A stretch of DNA of 5,083 nucleotides from Alphaproteobacteria bacterium. GTDB lineage: Bacteria > Pseudomonadota > Alphaproteobacteria > JALRGP01. The notes under the pieces were generated by a model, which ran no database searches, was not told the DNA's origin, and saw only the letters and a list, made by a program, of their open reading frames with translations. The stretch covers positions 1 through 5,083 of the forward strand of contig JALRGP010000073.1 in NCBI GenBank assembly GCA_023259685.1, read 5' to 3'. The stretch's first letter is position 1. Each line of letters opens with the position of its first letter. Position numbers and translations under genes: made by a program. Shown here piece by piece: positions 1 to 5,083 of this stretch.

Positions 1-226
1 TGGGGGTTTGGGATGGATGAATATCATAAAAAAGTTAACAAATAGTTAATAAAGTATGGATAAATAGTTAATTTTTTAAAAAAAAATAAAAATTGATTTC
101 TAATTTAAAAAATAATATAGTTAATAAAAAATACCTCCTACTTTTAATCACACCCCTGTAAAATTAAAAATTTTGCCATTTAACAGCAATTTGATAAAAT
201 TATCTAAAAGAGTTTTTTCTTTTTAC
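1..226. other. AT-rich intergenic stretch without a convincing gene
   Basis: This stretch is dominated by A and T runs and has stops in all frames. A plus-strand frame open from the window edge ends at a TAG at 43-45 after 14 codons (WGFGMDEYHKKVNK). It could be the tail of an upstream gene, but it is too short to recognise. Three copies of ATAGTTAAT (42-50, 64-72, 117-125) and a short inverted repeat (GATAA/TTATC, 193-204) are the only structure visible. No tRNA or other RNA gene was recognised. Confidence 0.6.
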
Positions 227-242
227 GCAATTATATAATTGC
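227..242. promoter_or_regulatory. Perfect 16-bp palindrome containing a TATAAT box, probable rpsB promoter -10
   Basis: Positions 227-242 read GCAATTATATAATTGC, identical to their reverse complement. The hexamer at 234-239 is a consensus TATAAT, placed to start transcription near 246 and give an rpsB leader of about 85 bases. No good -35 match lies at the usual distance: 211-216 is AGTTTT, inside a T-rich run. The palindrome could also be a repressor-type operator or chance symmetry in AT-rich DNA. The -10 assignment is inferred from sequence and position only. Confidence 0.45.
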
Positions 243-245
243 TTG

Positions 246-330
246 TCACAGTCAAGACTTATTCCGATGCCATCAATGGTGGTCATAGTTAGTTTTGGCG
301 AGGTTCAATCGGATATAAAGGAGTATTTTT
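246..330 (+). promoter_or_regulatory. Putative structured 5' leader of rpsB
   Basis: The leader can fold with TCCGAT (263-268) pairing to ATCGGA (308-313). Stacked directly inside is GCCA (269-272) pairing to TGGC (296-299), with an asymmetric bulge at 300-307. The closing stem ends four bases before the Shine-Dalgarno sequence AAAGGAG (317-323). It is less AT-rich than the spacer before it. In E. coli the rpsB leader is the target for autoregulation by S2, so a similar role here is plausible. I do not recognise a named RNA family, and the fold was found by eye. Confidence 0.4.
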
Positions 331-1143
331 ATGTCAGCACTCAATATCACCCTTCGTGATTTGTTCGAAGCAGGTGTTCACTATGGTCACAAGACCAAGA
401 AATGGAATCCAAAAATGTCACCCTACGTTTATGGTGCAAGAAATGGAATTCATATTATCGATTTACAGCAAACTCTGCCTTTATTAGAAAATGCCGTGGA
501 GGCATTGAAAAATTGTGCATCTAAGGGTGGTCGTATTTTATTTGTTGGAACAAAAATCCAAGCAACAGATTATATTCAAGATGTGGCTGAAAGCTGTGGT
601 CAATATTTCATTAACCATCGTTGGTTAGGTGGAATGTTAACAAACTGGAAAACAGTCAAACAATCCATTAATCGAATGAAAAATATGGAACAAACGCTGG
701 AAAATCCCACTCATTTAACAAAAAAAGAAATATTAAAATTACAAAGAGAGTATGATAAATTGCAACGATCTTTAGGTGGAATCAGTGAAATGGCTGATTT
801 GCCCCATATGATTTTTGTACTTGATACAAATAGAGAAAAAATTGCTATTGAAGAAGCCCAAAAATTAGGTATTCCTATTGTTGCGATTTTAGATTCCAAT
901 TCAAATCCAGATAATATTGATTATCCTGTTCCGGGAAATGATGATGCATCACGTGCAATCAGTTTGTACTTTGATGCTTTTAAAAAAGGAATCTTAGAAG
1001 GCATTGAAAAAAGTATGGAAAAAGCAGGAATTGACATGGGAGAACAGGCTGATATTACAGAGCCCAAAGCTCATCATCGCCCTAAAAAAGACCAAAAGCA
1101 AAGACCACAACGAAACCCTAAAAAAGGAGAGTCCCATGAGTGA
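331..1143 (+). CDS. rpsB: 30S ribosomal protein S2
   Basis: This is ribosomal protein S2, a late-assembling protein of the small subunit that helps hold S1 and sits near the head-body junction on the solvent side. The 270-residue product has the N-terminal S2 signature at residues 11-29 (LFEAGVHYGHKTKKWNPKM) and NHRWLGGMLTNW at 95-106. A helical hairpin segment lies around 113-150, followed by the conserved DLPHMIFVLDTNREKIAIEE run and the DSNSNPDNIDYPVPGNDDA block (188-206). It is longer than the E. coli protein (about 241 residues) because of a charged, Lys/Arg/Pro-rich tail from about 241 to 270; such tails are common in alphaproteobacteria. AAAGGAG at 317-323, seven bases before the ATG, supports the start. 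Its last 8 bases overlap the start of tsf, which suggests translational coupling. Confidence 0.98.
   Translation: MSALNITLRDLFEAGVHYGHKTKKWNPKMSPYVYGARNGIHIIDLQQTLPLLENAVEALKNCASKGGRILFVGTKIQATDYIQDVAESCGQYFINHRWLGGMLTNWKTVKQSINRMKNMEQTLENPTHLTKKEILKLQREYDKLQRSLGGISEMADLPHMIFVLDTNREKIAIEEAQKLGIPIVAILDSNSNPDNIDYPVPGNDDASRAISLYFDAFKKGILEGIEKSMEKAGIDMGEQADITEPKAHHRPKKDQKQRPQRNPKKGESHE
1124..1129 (+). promoter_or_regulatory. Ribosome binding site that fixes the tsf start
   Basis: AAGGAG lies inside the last codons of rpsB, six bases before the ATG at 1136. The frame stays open upstream to 1004, but those extra 44 codons are the +1 reading of the rpsB tail and do not resemble EF-Ts. The site therefore selects 1136 as the start and shows an 8-base overlap with rpsB. 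Confidence 0.85.
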
Positions 1144-2044
1144 TGTATCAGCCGCATTGGTAAAAGAGCTTCGCGAAAAAAGCGGAGCAGGAATGATGGA
1201 TTGCAAAAAAGCGTTACAAGAAACCCAAGGAAATCTTGAGCAAGCTATTGATTGGTTGCGTAAAAAAGGCTTAGCCTCTGCATCTAAAAAAGCTGGTCGT
1301 GTAGCAGCAGAAGGTGCCATTGCCATTTATTCAAAAAATCATCACACAGCGTGCCTTGTTGAGGTTAATTCTGAAACGGACTTTGTTGCCAGAAATGGTG
1401 ATTTTCAAAAATTTGCTCACAAGGTTGCATCTGTATGTGTCCATGACCGTTTGGATGCGGACGCTCTTGCTGCGCATTCAGATATTTCCCATGATTTAAA
1501 TACATTAATTGCCACAATTGGAGAAAACATCAAAATTAGACGCGCAAAAATTGTAGAGATTTCCTCTGGTGTCGTTGCAAGCTACATGCACGCAGCAATC
1601 GCTCCAAACCTTGGAAAAATTGGTGTTTTGGTTGCTTTGAAGTCTACTGGAAATACTGAAAAATTGATGGAATTGGGGAAAAAAATTGCGATGCATATTG
1701 CAGCCGCCAACCCAGTATCATTGGATGTTTCATCCCTTGATCCAATGTTGTTAGAGCGTGAAAAGTCAATTTTAATAGATCAAGCCAAAGCATCTAATCG
1801 TCCTGATGATGTGATTCAAAAAATGGTCGAAGGGCGTATTCGCAAATTCTATGAAGAAATCGTTTTGCTTGAACAAACCTACATCATGGACAACAAAACT
1901 AAAATTTCTAAAGTCTTAGAAGAAGCAGCGGCTGATATTGGTGCCCCTGTATCCATTGAATCTTTTGTCAAATTAACTCTTGGTGAGGGTATTGAAAAAG
2001 AATCAAAAGATTTTGCGGCCGAAGTGATGGCACAAATCTCTTAA
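1136..2044 (+). CDS. tsf: Translation elongation factor Ts
   Basis: EF-Ts is the cytoplasmic guanine-nucleotide exchange factor that releases GDP from EF-Tu. From the ATG at 1136 the protein has 302 residues, normal for alphaproteobacteria. The N-terminal UBA-like domain (about 1-50) carries ALVKELREKSGAGMMDCKKAL and the LRKKGLASASKK segment. The EF-Tu-contacting motif TDFVARN is at 81-87; Asp82 and Phe83 correspond to the E. coli residues that insert into the EF-Tu G domain. The two core subdomains follow, including HIAAANP, and the C-terminus ends in a typical LTLGEGIEKE module. It overlaps rpsB by 8 bases, has its own good ribosome binding site, and is followed within 13 bases by a strong terminator, so it is the last gene of the operon. 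An upstream start at 1004 is open but only reads through rpsB out of frame. Confidence 0.98.
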   Translation: MSDVSAALVKELREKSGAGMMDCKKALQETQGNLEQAIDWLRKKGLASASKKAGRVAAEGAIAIYSKNHHTACLVEVNSETDFVARNGDFQKFAHKVASVCVHDRLDADALAAHSDISHDLNTLIATIGENIKIRRAKIVEISSGVVASYMHAAIAPNLGKIGVLVALKSTGNTEKLMELGKKIAMHIAAANPVSLDVSSLDPMLLEREKSILIDQAKASNRPDDVIQKMVEGRIRKFYEEIVLLEQTYIMDNKTKISKVLEEAAADIGAPVSIESFVKLTLGEGIEKESKDFAAEVMAQIS

Positions 2045-2056
2045 GATATCACAATG

Positions 2057-2108
2057 TTCCCTAGAAAGCCTTTGTCTATTTTTAAAAGGCTTTCGGGGAA
2101 TTTATTTT
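2057..2108 (+). terminator. Intrinsic terminator of the rpsB-tsf operon
   Basis: A long hairpin has an inner 10-bp stem, GAAAGCCTTT (2064-2073) with AAAGGCTTTC (2085-2094), around an 11-base loop. An outer 5-bp stem pairs TTCCC (2057-2061) with GGGAA (2096-2100), separated from the inner stem by a small internal loop. TTTATTTT follows at 2101-2108. The T-rich side lies only downstream on the plus strand, so it should terminate tsf transcripts. The convergent minus-strand gene would reach the same hairpin but lacks a U tract beyond it. Confidence 0.9.
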
Positions 2109-2117
2109 AAAAAGTCA

Positions 2118-2561
2118 TCACTCCATTGGTGATGTCAACATATGGAAATGAGAAATTTTCTCGTCATCGCCTAATATAATTTCTAAAAAACAATAGAGTT
2201 TTTTCTCCGATGTGATTTTTTTCCACGTTTTATAGGTCACTTCTGTTTTCATGACAAAATGTTTTGGATTTTTGGGGTTATTGAATATCTCTTTCAAATC
2301 CATTTTATACTCGTAAAAACGTTTAATTTGCTTAACATATTTTTCAAGGGACATCTTTTTTTTATCTTTAATAACCGTTGCATTTGAAGAAACCAAAGGT
2401 GTTAAATACTCAGATATATTTTTGTGATCATTAAAAGATTTTAAAATTTTTTCACTGATTACACTGTTTGATTCATCAGATTTTGTTTGTTGATCTGCAT
2501 TAGCTGTGGCAAAAATCCCCATTATAACCGGGATCATAGTGCATATTTTTTTTAAAAACAT
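2118..2561 (-). CDS. Small exported protein of unknown function, possibly NTF2/SnoaL-like fold
   Basis: I do not recognise the family. From the ATG at 2561 the product is 147 residues and opens with a clear signal peptide: MFLKK, a hydrophobic stretch ICTMIPVIMGIFA, then a probable cleavage site after ATANA (about residue 22), so it is predicted to be exported. The mature part is Lys-rich, with helices followed by alternating strands (FVMKTEVTYKTWKK, KLYCFLEIILGDD, ISHFHMLTSP). That order loosely resembles NTF2/SnoaL-like alpha+beta domains, but this is inferred from the pattern only. The frame is open further upstream to ATGs at 2660 (with AAGGG just before it) and 2693 (preceded by GGGGA). 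Those starts would put about 33 or 44 residues ahead of the signal peptide. I prefer 2561 because it places the signal peptide at the N-terminus, although no Shine-Dalgarno precedes it. It converges on tsf and diverges from the gene at 2788. Confidence 0.65.
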   Translation of the reverse strand: MFLKKICTMIPVIMGIFATANADQQTKSDESNSVISEKILKSFNDHKNISEYLTPLVSSNATVIKDKKKMSLEKYVKQIKRFYEYKMDLKEIFNNPKNPKHFVMKTEVTYKTWKKITSEKKLYCFLEIILGDDEKISHFHMLTSPME

Positions 2562-2568
2562 GTGGTGT

Positions 2569-2582
2569 ATAGATTGATCTAT
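2569..2582. promoter_or_regulatory. Short inverted repeat just upstream of the exported-protein start
   Basis: ATAGAT (2569-2574) and ATCTAT (2577-2582) form a 6-2-6 inverted repeat ending eight bases before the preferred start codon at 2561. The 2-base gap is too small for an RNA hairpin loop, so a DNA-binding dimer site is the more natural reading if it is functional. On the minus strand a weak promoter-like pair lies just upstream (TTAACT, 16 bases, TATACA). Chance occurrence in AT-rich DNA is quite possible. Confidence 0.2.
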
Positions 2583-2787
2583 GATGTATAAACGGTAACT
2601 ATTAAAAGTTAATAAAGAGTTAAAAAATACACAAAAAAATTTTAAATCTCTATTCTTCATCTCACCCTTTTTTGTCATCAAAGTTTTGTTCATTTAATCA
2701 TCCCCAACAGGTTCACTTTGTATGAATTTACACAAAACAGCACTTTTTAAGCTAAGATATTTTTACGGTGGATTTGTCATTTGATGA

Positions 2788-3243
2788 ATGTCTCAAATTA
2801 TTGTTGCTTTAGAAAGTAGAAAATTTCAAGAAATCAGTGATCTTATGCATAAATTTTTAAAAGAAGAATTAGATAAATTGAATTTAAAATCTAGCAGAAT
2901 CAGTGTTCCAAGACCGTTGGATATGCCTTGTGCATTGAGCACAGTCATGCACCATACAATGTCAGATCAAAAATGGCAAAAACCAGCAGCATATATTGTC
3001 ATTTTAACGCAATATATGGATGAAGTTGCTTCCTTTGAAAATCATCAAATTTTTCATCAATTTTTTGAATTAAGTCGTATTTATCAAACACCAGTGATTC
3101 CTGCTTTACATATTCTTGAAAGGCATTCAAAAACCGTAGATGAAATTGAAAAAAATTGTCAAAAAATTATTATGGAATCCGTACAATCATGTGTGGCACT
3201 CATTGAACTGCACCAAAAAATGAATGCGCATACTCGGCCTTGA
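2788..3243 (+). CDS. Lumazine-synthase-like protein (RibH fold) lacking catalytic residues
   Basis: The 151-residue product follows the layout of 6,7-dimethyl-8-ribityllumazine synthase, the riboflavin-pathway enzyme, almost without gaps. ESRKFQEISDLM (9-20) matches the substrate-stacking ARFNE..T segment, with Phe13 kept. ISVPRPLDMPCAL (38-50) matches the VPGAFEIP loop. AAYIVIL (67-73) matches the DAVIALG strand. SFENHQIFHQFFELSRIYQTPVIPALHIL (82-110) matches the HFEYV...ETGVPVAFGVL stretch; long motifs here are given in family form. The catalytic His before Phe-Glu is Ser82, the GA(F/W)E substrate loop is Pro-Leu-Asp, and the phosphate-binding RAGTKAGNKG loop is replaced by unrelated residues around 119-130. 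I therefore expect the fold without the usual activity. An in-frame TGA directly before the ATG rules out an upstream start; only a distant GGTGGA resembles a ribosome site. It overlaps ruvC by 20 bases. The homology is read by eye. Confidence 0.65.
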   Translation: MSQIIVALESRKFQEISDLMHKFLKEELDKLNLKSSRISVPRPLDMPCALSTVMHHTMSDQKWQKPAAYIVILTQYMDEVASFENHQIFHQFFELSRIYQTPVIPALHILERHSKTVDEIEKNCQKIIMESVQSCVALIELHQKMNAHTRP

Positions 3244-3694
3244 TCCTGCTTTAACACAAACGGGTTACGCTATTTTAGATGGAGATCATTATGTGGATGG
3301 TGGTGTCATAGAAACAACCCCTCATCATAATATGAGTCATCGTCTTTTTATGATTTATGAAAAATTACACAGTGTTATGGAAAAATGGATTCCACAAGCA
3401 GTCGCTATTGAACATGTTTTTGTAAATAACAATTATGAAAGCAGTTTAAAGTTATCTATGGCCAGAGGTGTTATCATGGTTGTTCCTAAAATATTTCATG
3501 TGGATGTATTTGAATACACACCAACCCATGTCAAAAAAGCCATTGTTGGGAAAGGTCGGGCAGATAAAACTCAAATCAGAGCATTTTTGCCTCATATTGT
3601 TCAAAATATGCCCAACAATTTAAATTTGAATATTTCCGATGCTGTTGCCATTGCTTTATGCCATCATCATTTACAAATGTATAGCCAGCCTTAA
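3224..3694 (+). CDS. ruvC: Holliday junction resolvase RuvC (crossover junction endodeoxyribonuclease)
   Basis: RuvC is the dimeric, metal-dependent nuclease that cuts Holliday junctions after RuvAB branch migration. The 156-residue product is slightly shorter than the E. coli enzyme (about 173). It begins MRILGLDPALTQTGYA with catalytic Asp7. Glu63 in AIEHVFV matches E. coli Glu66, and Phe66 matches the junction-contacting Phe69. SSLKLSMARG and the GKGRADKTQ motif (109-117) are typical. The C-terminal motif reads NISDAVAIALCHHH: Asp139 matches E. coli Asp141, but the position of Asp138 is Asn136. The E. coli D138N mutant is known to be cleavage-defective, while Thermus thermophilus RuvC uses His there, so activity is uncertain. 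The start overlaps the upstream gene by 20 bases with no Shine-Dalgarno, suggesting coupled translation. No ruvA or ruvB is in view. Confidence 0.95.
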   Translation: MRILGLDPALTQTGYAILDGDHYVDGGVIETTPHHNMSHRLFMIYEKLHSVMEKWIPQAVAIEHVFVNNNYESSLKLSMARGVIMVVPKIFHVDVFEYTPTHVKKAIVGKGRADKTQIRAFLPHIVQNMPNNLNLNISDAVAIALCHHHLQMYSQP

Positions 3695-3717
3695 TGGGGC
3701 CGACTATAGTTTAAAAT

Positions 3718-4866
3718 CTATTTTTTTAACGCATCCACTTCGTTCAATTTATTTGTAATCATGGTCACCAGTTCGTTTCTTTTATTCTTATTGTAACCTT
3801 TCTTCTCTGGATAGATCTTCATGGCTTTCAACGTTCTTTTCGCTCCCTTCGCTGTCTGAGGATTACCAGTCAAAGTACTGCTCTTCGCTGAATTTATGTC
3901 TGGTTTTTCAAATTTGTTAAGATTCAATACCTCGAAATAAGCGTCAATCATAGGTGAAGCCACATACTCCTTGTAGTTTTCATCAGATAATTGTTCAAAT
4001 TCCTCCAAATTGCCAATATAAGCTTTCATTTTTCTTGAAACATAGTAATATTTGTTTGCTTCTAACAAATGAATTAAACATGACATGAGCTCATATTCTC
4101 CAGCTGGTTTCTTCTTTAAAGTTATAAGATCAATAAAATAGACACGCATTGTGTCTTTATCAATGAAAATATTATTTCCATGAGCATCATTATGAACCAA
4201 TCCAACATTGTGTAATTCAGCCAAAGCACGTCCTACCGTTTGAGACAACTTTTTAATTTCATTATAATCTATTGGATGTAGAGTGGGATTCTTTTTATCG
4301 GTTCTTAAAAATTTATAAAATTCTTGACCTGATGCACATTCGGCAATTGTATAGTAAATTGGTTTAATAATTGGCTCAACGATCATTCCCTGAGATGCTG
4401 TTGGTTTCCGAAGCCAAGGTGTTGTATTGTCTTGAAGAGTCCCATAATGGGTCGGTATCTGCAAAAACACATTATTTTTTTCTAATATTTTTTTAATGGC
4501 GGCACTCTCAGTATTTAAGGATGTAAATAACTCAATAACTTTATCAACATTTTCCAATTGATTACCTATTTTAAAAAAATATTTTTTTCTATCTTTTGTA
4601 ATAATATAAGTACTTAATACGTGATCTGCTGTACCTGTTTTATGGGATAATTGATTCCATAATACAATGTCATGAATGACATCATTATATAGTCCTACAC
4701 GAACAGAGATAATTTCATTAAAAAGCTTCTTGACATTTTCAGGCACAAGATCTTCTTGGACAACATTCTCTTCTGACTGGACATGAATACTAGGAGAAGA
4801 TTCCACAGAGTGCACATAAGATCCTCCTACAGCTAAAATCATCATCATTATTTTTAAATTCAACAT
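3718..4866 (-). CDS. Exported protein with kinase-like (APH/RIO-type) fold
   Basis: The 382-residue product starts with a probable signal peptide (MLNLKIMMMILAVGGSYVHS, cleavage near residues 20-23), so it is expected outside the cytoplasm. The rest shows protein/aminoglycoside-kinase landmarks in order: a candidate ATP-binding Lys99 in KKYFFKIG; Glu120 in TESAAIKKIL as the helix-C partner; a hinge-like segment TIAECASGQEF (173-183); the catalytic loop LVHNDAHGNNIF (223-234) with Asp227 and Asn231/Asn232; and the metal-binding Asp246 in FIDL. All key residues of an active phosphotransferase appear present. No clear glycine-rich loop is seen. A Lys-rich tail (about 323-382) follows the domain. 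The substrate cannot be told; a host-directed effector is one possibility in a symbiont. It converges with ruvC across 23 bases. AGG about ten bases before the ATG is a weak ribosome site. Confidence 0.8.
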   Translation of the reverse strand: MLNLKIMMMILAVGGSYVHSVESSPSIHVQSEENVVQEDLVPENVKKLFNEIISVRVGLYNDVIHDIVLWNQLSHKTGTADHVLSTYIITKDRKKYFFKIGNQLENVDKVIELFTSLNTESAAIKKILEKNNVFLQIPTHYGTLQDNTTPWLRKPTASQGMIVEPIIKPIYYTIAECASGQEFYKFLRTDKKNPTLHPIDYNEIKKLSQTVGRALAELHNVGLVHNDAHGNNIFIDKDTMRVYFIDLITLKKKPAGEYELMSCLIHLLEANKYYYVSRKMKAYIGNLEEFEQLSDENYKEYVASPMIDAYFEVLNLNKFEKPDINSAKSSTLTGNPQTAKGAKRTLKAMKIYPEKKGYNKNKRNELVTMITNKLNEVDALKK

Positions 4867-4884
4867 TTTAAAACCTATTTTTGT

Positions 4885-4890
4885 ATTCTA
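4885..4890 (-). promoter_or_regulatory. Possible -10 box for the kinase-like gene
   Basis: Read on the minus strand, 4885-4890 is TAGAAT, a 5-of-6 match to TATAAT, about 19 bases before the start codon at 4866. The -35 position at 17-base spacing (4908-4913) reads TTTATC, a poor match. It lies only a few bases from the proposed insertion-sequence end at 4919. This is a weak, position-based call. Confidence 0.3.
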
Positions 4891-4949
4891 CAATTTACCC
4901 ATACCATGATAAATATTAGACTTCCTGCAAAACAGGATTATTGCTAATA

Positions 4950-4979
4950 TAAACAAATTTTTTAAATCAAATTTGTTTA
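4950..4979. repeat. 11-bp inverted repeat upstream of the transposase start
   Basis: TAAACAAATTT (4950-4960) and AAATTTGTTTA (4969-4979) are perfect complements around an 8-base loop, ending four bases before the transposase ATG. As RNA it would form a hairpin next to the start codon, which could limit transposase translation; as DNA it could bind a regulator. No T tract suits it to be a classical terminator. Confidence 0.6.
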
Positions 4980-4983
4980 AAAG

Positions 4984-5083
4984 ATGGAAAAGATTGAAGG
5001 GTTATCAGATGTAGAATTGAGAAGATTAACTGGAGTGAAAAAAGAAACATTTCAAAAGATGTTAGAAATTCTTGAACCATTCG
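4984..5083 (+). CDS. IS5-like transposase, N-terminal fragment (runs off window)
   Basis: The first 33 codons are visible. The protein begins MEKIEGLSDVELRRLTGVKK and continues ETFQKMLEILEPF. The RRLTGVKKETFQKML pattern is the helix-turn-helix found at the N-terminus of many IS5-type DDE transposases (HTH_Tnp_4 ahead of a DDE_Tnp_4 nuclease domain). The catalytic domain lies beyond the window, so intactness cannot be judged. An in-frame TAA at 4978-4980 closes the frame upstream, so ATG 4984 is the natural start; AAAAG just before it is a poor ribosome site, as is usual for tightly limited transposases. It is divergent from the kinase-like gene. Confidence 0.75.
   Translation, partial: MEKIEGLSDVELRRLTGVKKETFQKMLEILEPF

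Larger units (their letters stand above)
4919..5083 (+). mobile_element. Left end of an IS5-like insertion sequence (truncated by the window)
   Basis: The transposase start at 4984 implies an IS end just upstream. GACTTCCTGCAAAAC beginning at 4919 looks like a terminal inverted repeat and is preceded by TTA (4916-4918), which fits the TNA target duplication of some IS5 subgroups. Inside the end are a small stem CCTG/CAGG (4924-4936) and an 11-bp inverted repeat just before the transposase gene. The right end is outside the window, so the boundary is an inference. Confidence 0.5.

Noticed and set aside
1..45. Possible C-terminal end of an upstream plus-strand gene (WGFGMDEYHKKVNK then stop)
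   Set aside because: Fourteen codons are too few to assign, and a second frame is open to 49 as well, so I do not list it as a gene.
133..139. Strong Shine-Dalgarno-like AGGAGGT on the minus strand
   Set aside because: No ATG, GTG or TTG follows at a usable distance on that strand and the frames close quickly.
711..899. Minus-strand open frame inside rpsB
   Set aside because: It is antisense to the conserved S2 core, with no recognisable protein features.
1004..1135. Upstream extension of tsf from an ATG at 1004
   Set aside because: These codons are the rpsB tail read in another frame; the Shine-Dalgarno at 1124-1129 and EF-Ts homology both place the start at 1136.
994..1326. Minus-strand open frame of 110 codons across the rpsB/tsf junction
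   Set aside because: It lies wholly antisense to two certain, conserved genes and resembles no family; it is a shadow of their codon use.
1314..1696. Short open frames on both strands inside tsf (1314-1499 plus, 1505-1696 minus)
   Set aside because: Both overlap well-conserved EF-Ts coding sequence and have no independent support.
2143..2168. GAGAA/TTCTC inverted repeat within the exported-protein gene
   Set aside because: It is short, inside coding sequence and has no regulatory context.
3695..3727. Possible terminator after ruvC (weak GCC/GGC pairing, T run at 3720-3726)
   Set aside because: The stem is only about three base pairs and lies far from the T run, which falls in the convergent gene's last codons.

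Overview
The window most likely comes from an AT-rich, host-associated alphaproteobacterium, with Holosporales- or Rickettsiales-like symbionts the best guess. The rpsB-tsf pair reads as alphaproteobacterial; EF-Ts, for example, carries an SKKAGRVAAEG stretch. Spacers are very AT-rich, two genes encode exported proteins of unknown role (one kinase-like), and an insertion sequence begins at the right edge. The taxon is inferred from protein character, not from a search.

Layout. Positions 1-226 are AT-rich and hold no convincing gene. A promoter-like palindrome (227-242) and a foldable leader (about 246-330) precede rpsB (331-1143, ribosomal protein S2). rpsB overlaps tsf (1136-2044, elongation factor Ts) by 8 bases, and the pair ends at a strong hairpin terminator (2057-2108). 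A short exported protein of unknown function lies on the minus strand (2118-2561, possibly starting further upstream). Divergent from it is a plus-strand pair: a lumazine-synthase-like protein that has lost its catalytic residues (2788-3243), overlapping ruvC (3224-3694) by 20 bases. Convergent with ruvC is a minus-strand gene for an exported protein-kinase-fold protein (3718-4866). From about 4919 the left end of an IS5-like insertion sequence begins, with the transposase start at 4984 running off the window.

How the parts relate. rpsB-tsf is a translation operon closed by its own terminator, without the pyrH-frr genes that often follow in other bacteria. The lumazine-synthase-like gene and ruvC are probably transcribed and translated together, but no functional link is apparent. 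The two exported proteins are candidates for host interaction or envelope roles. The most unusual items are the active-site-less RibH relative, the RuvC with Asn at one of its four metal-ligand positions, and the exported kinase-like protein with an insertion sequence about 50 bases upstream of its start.
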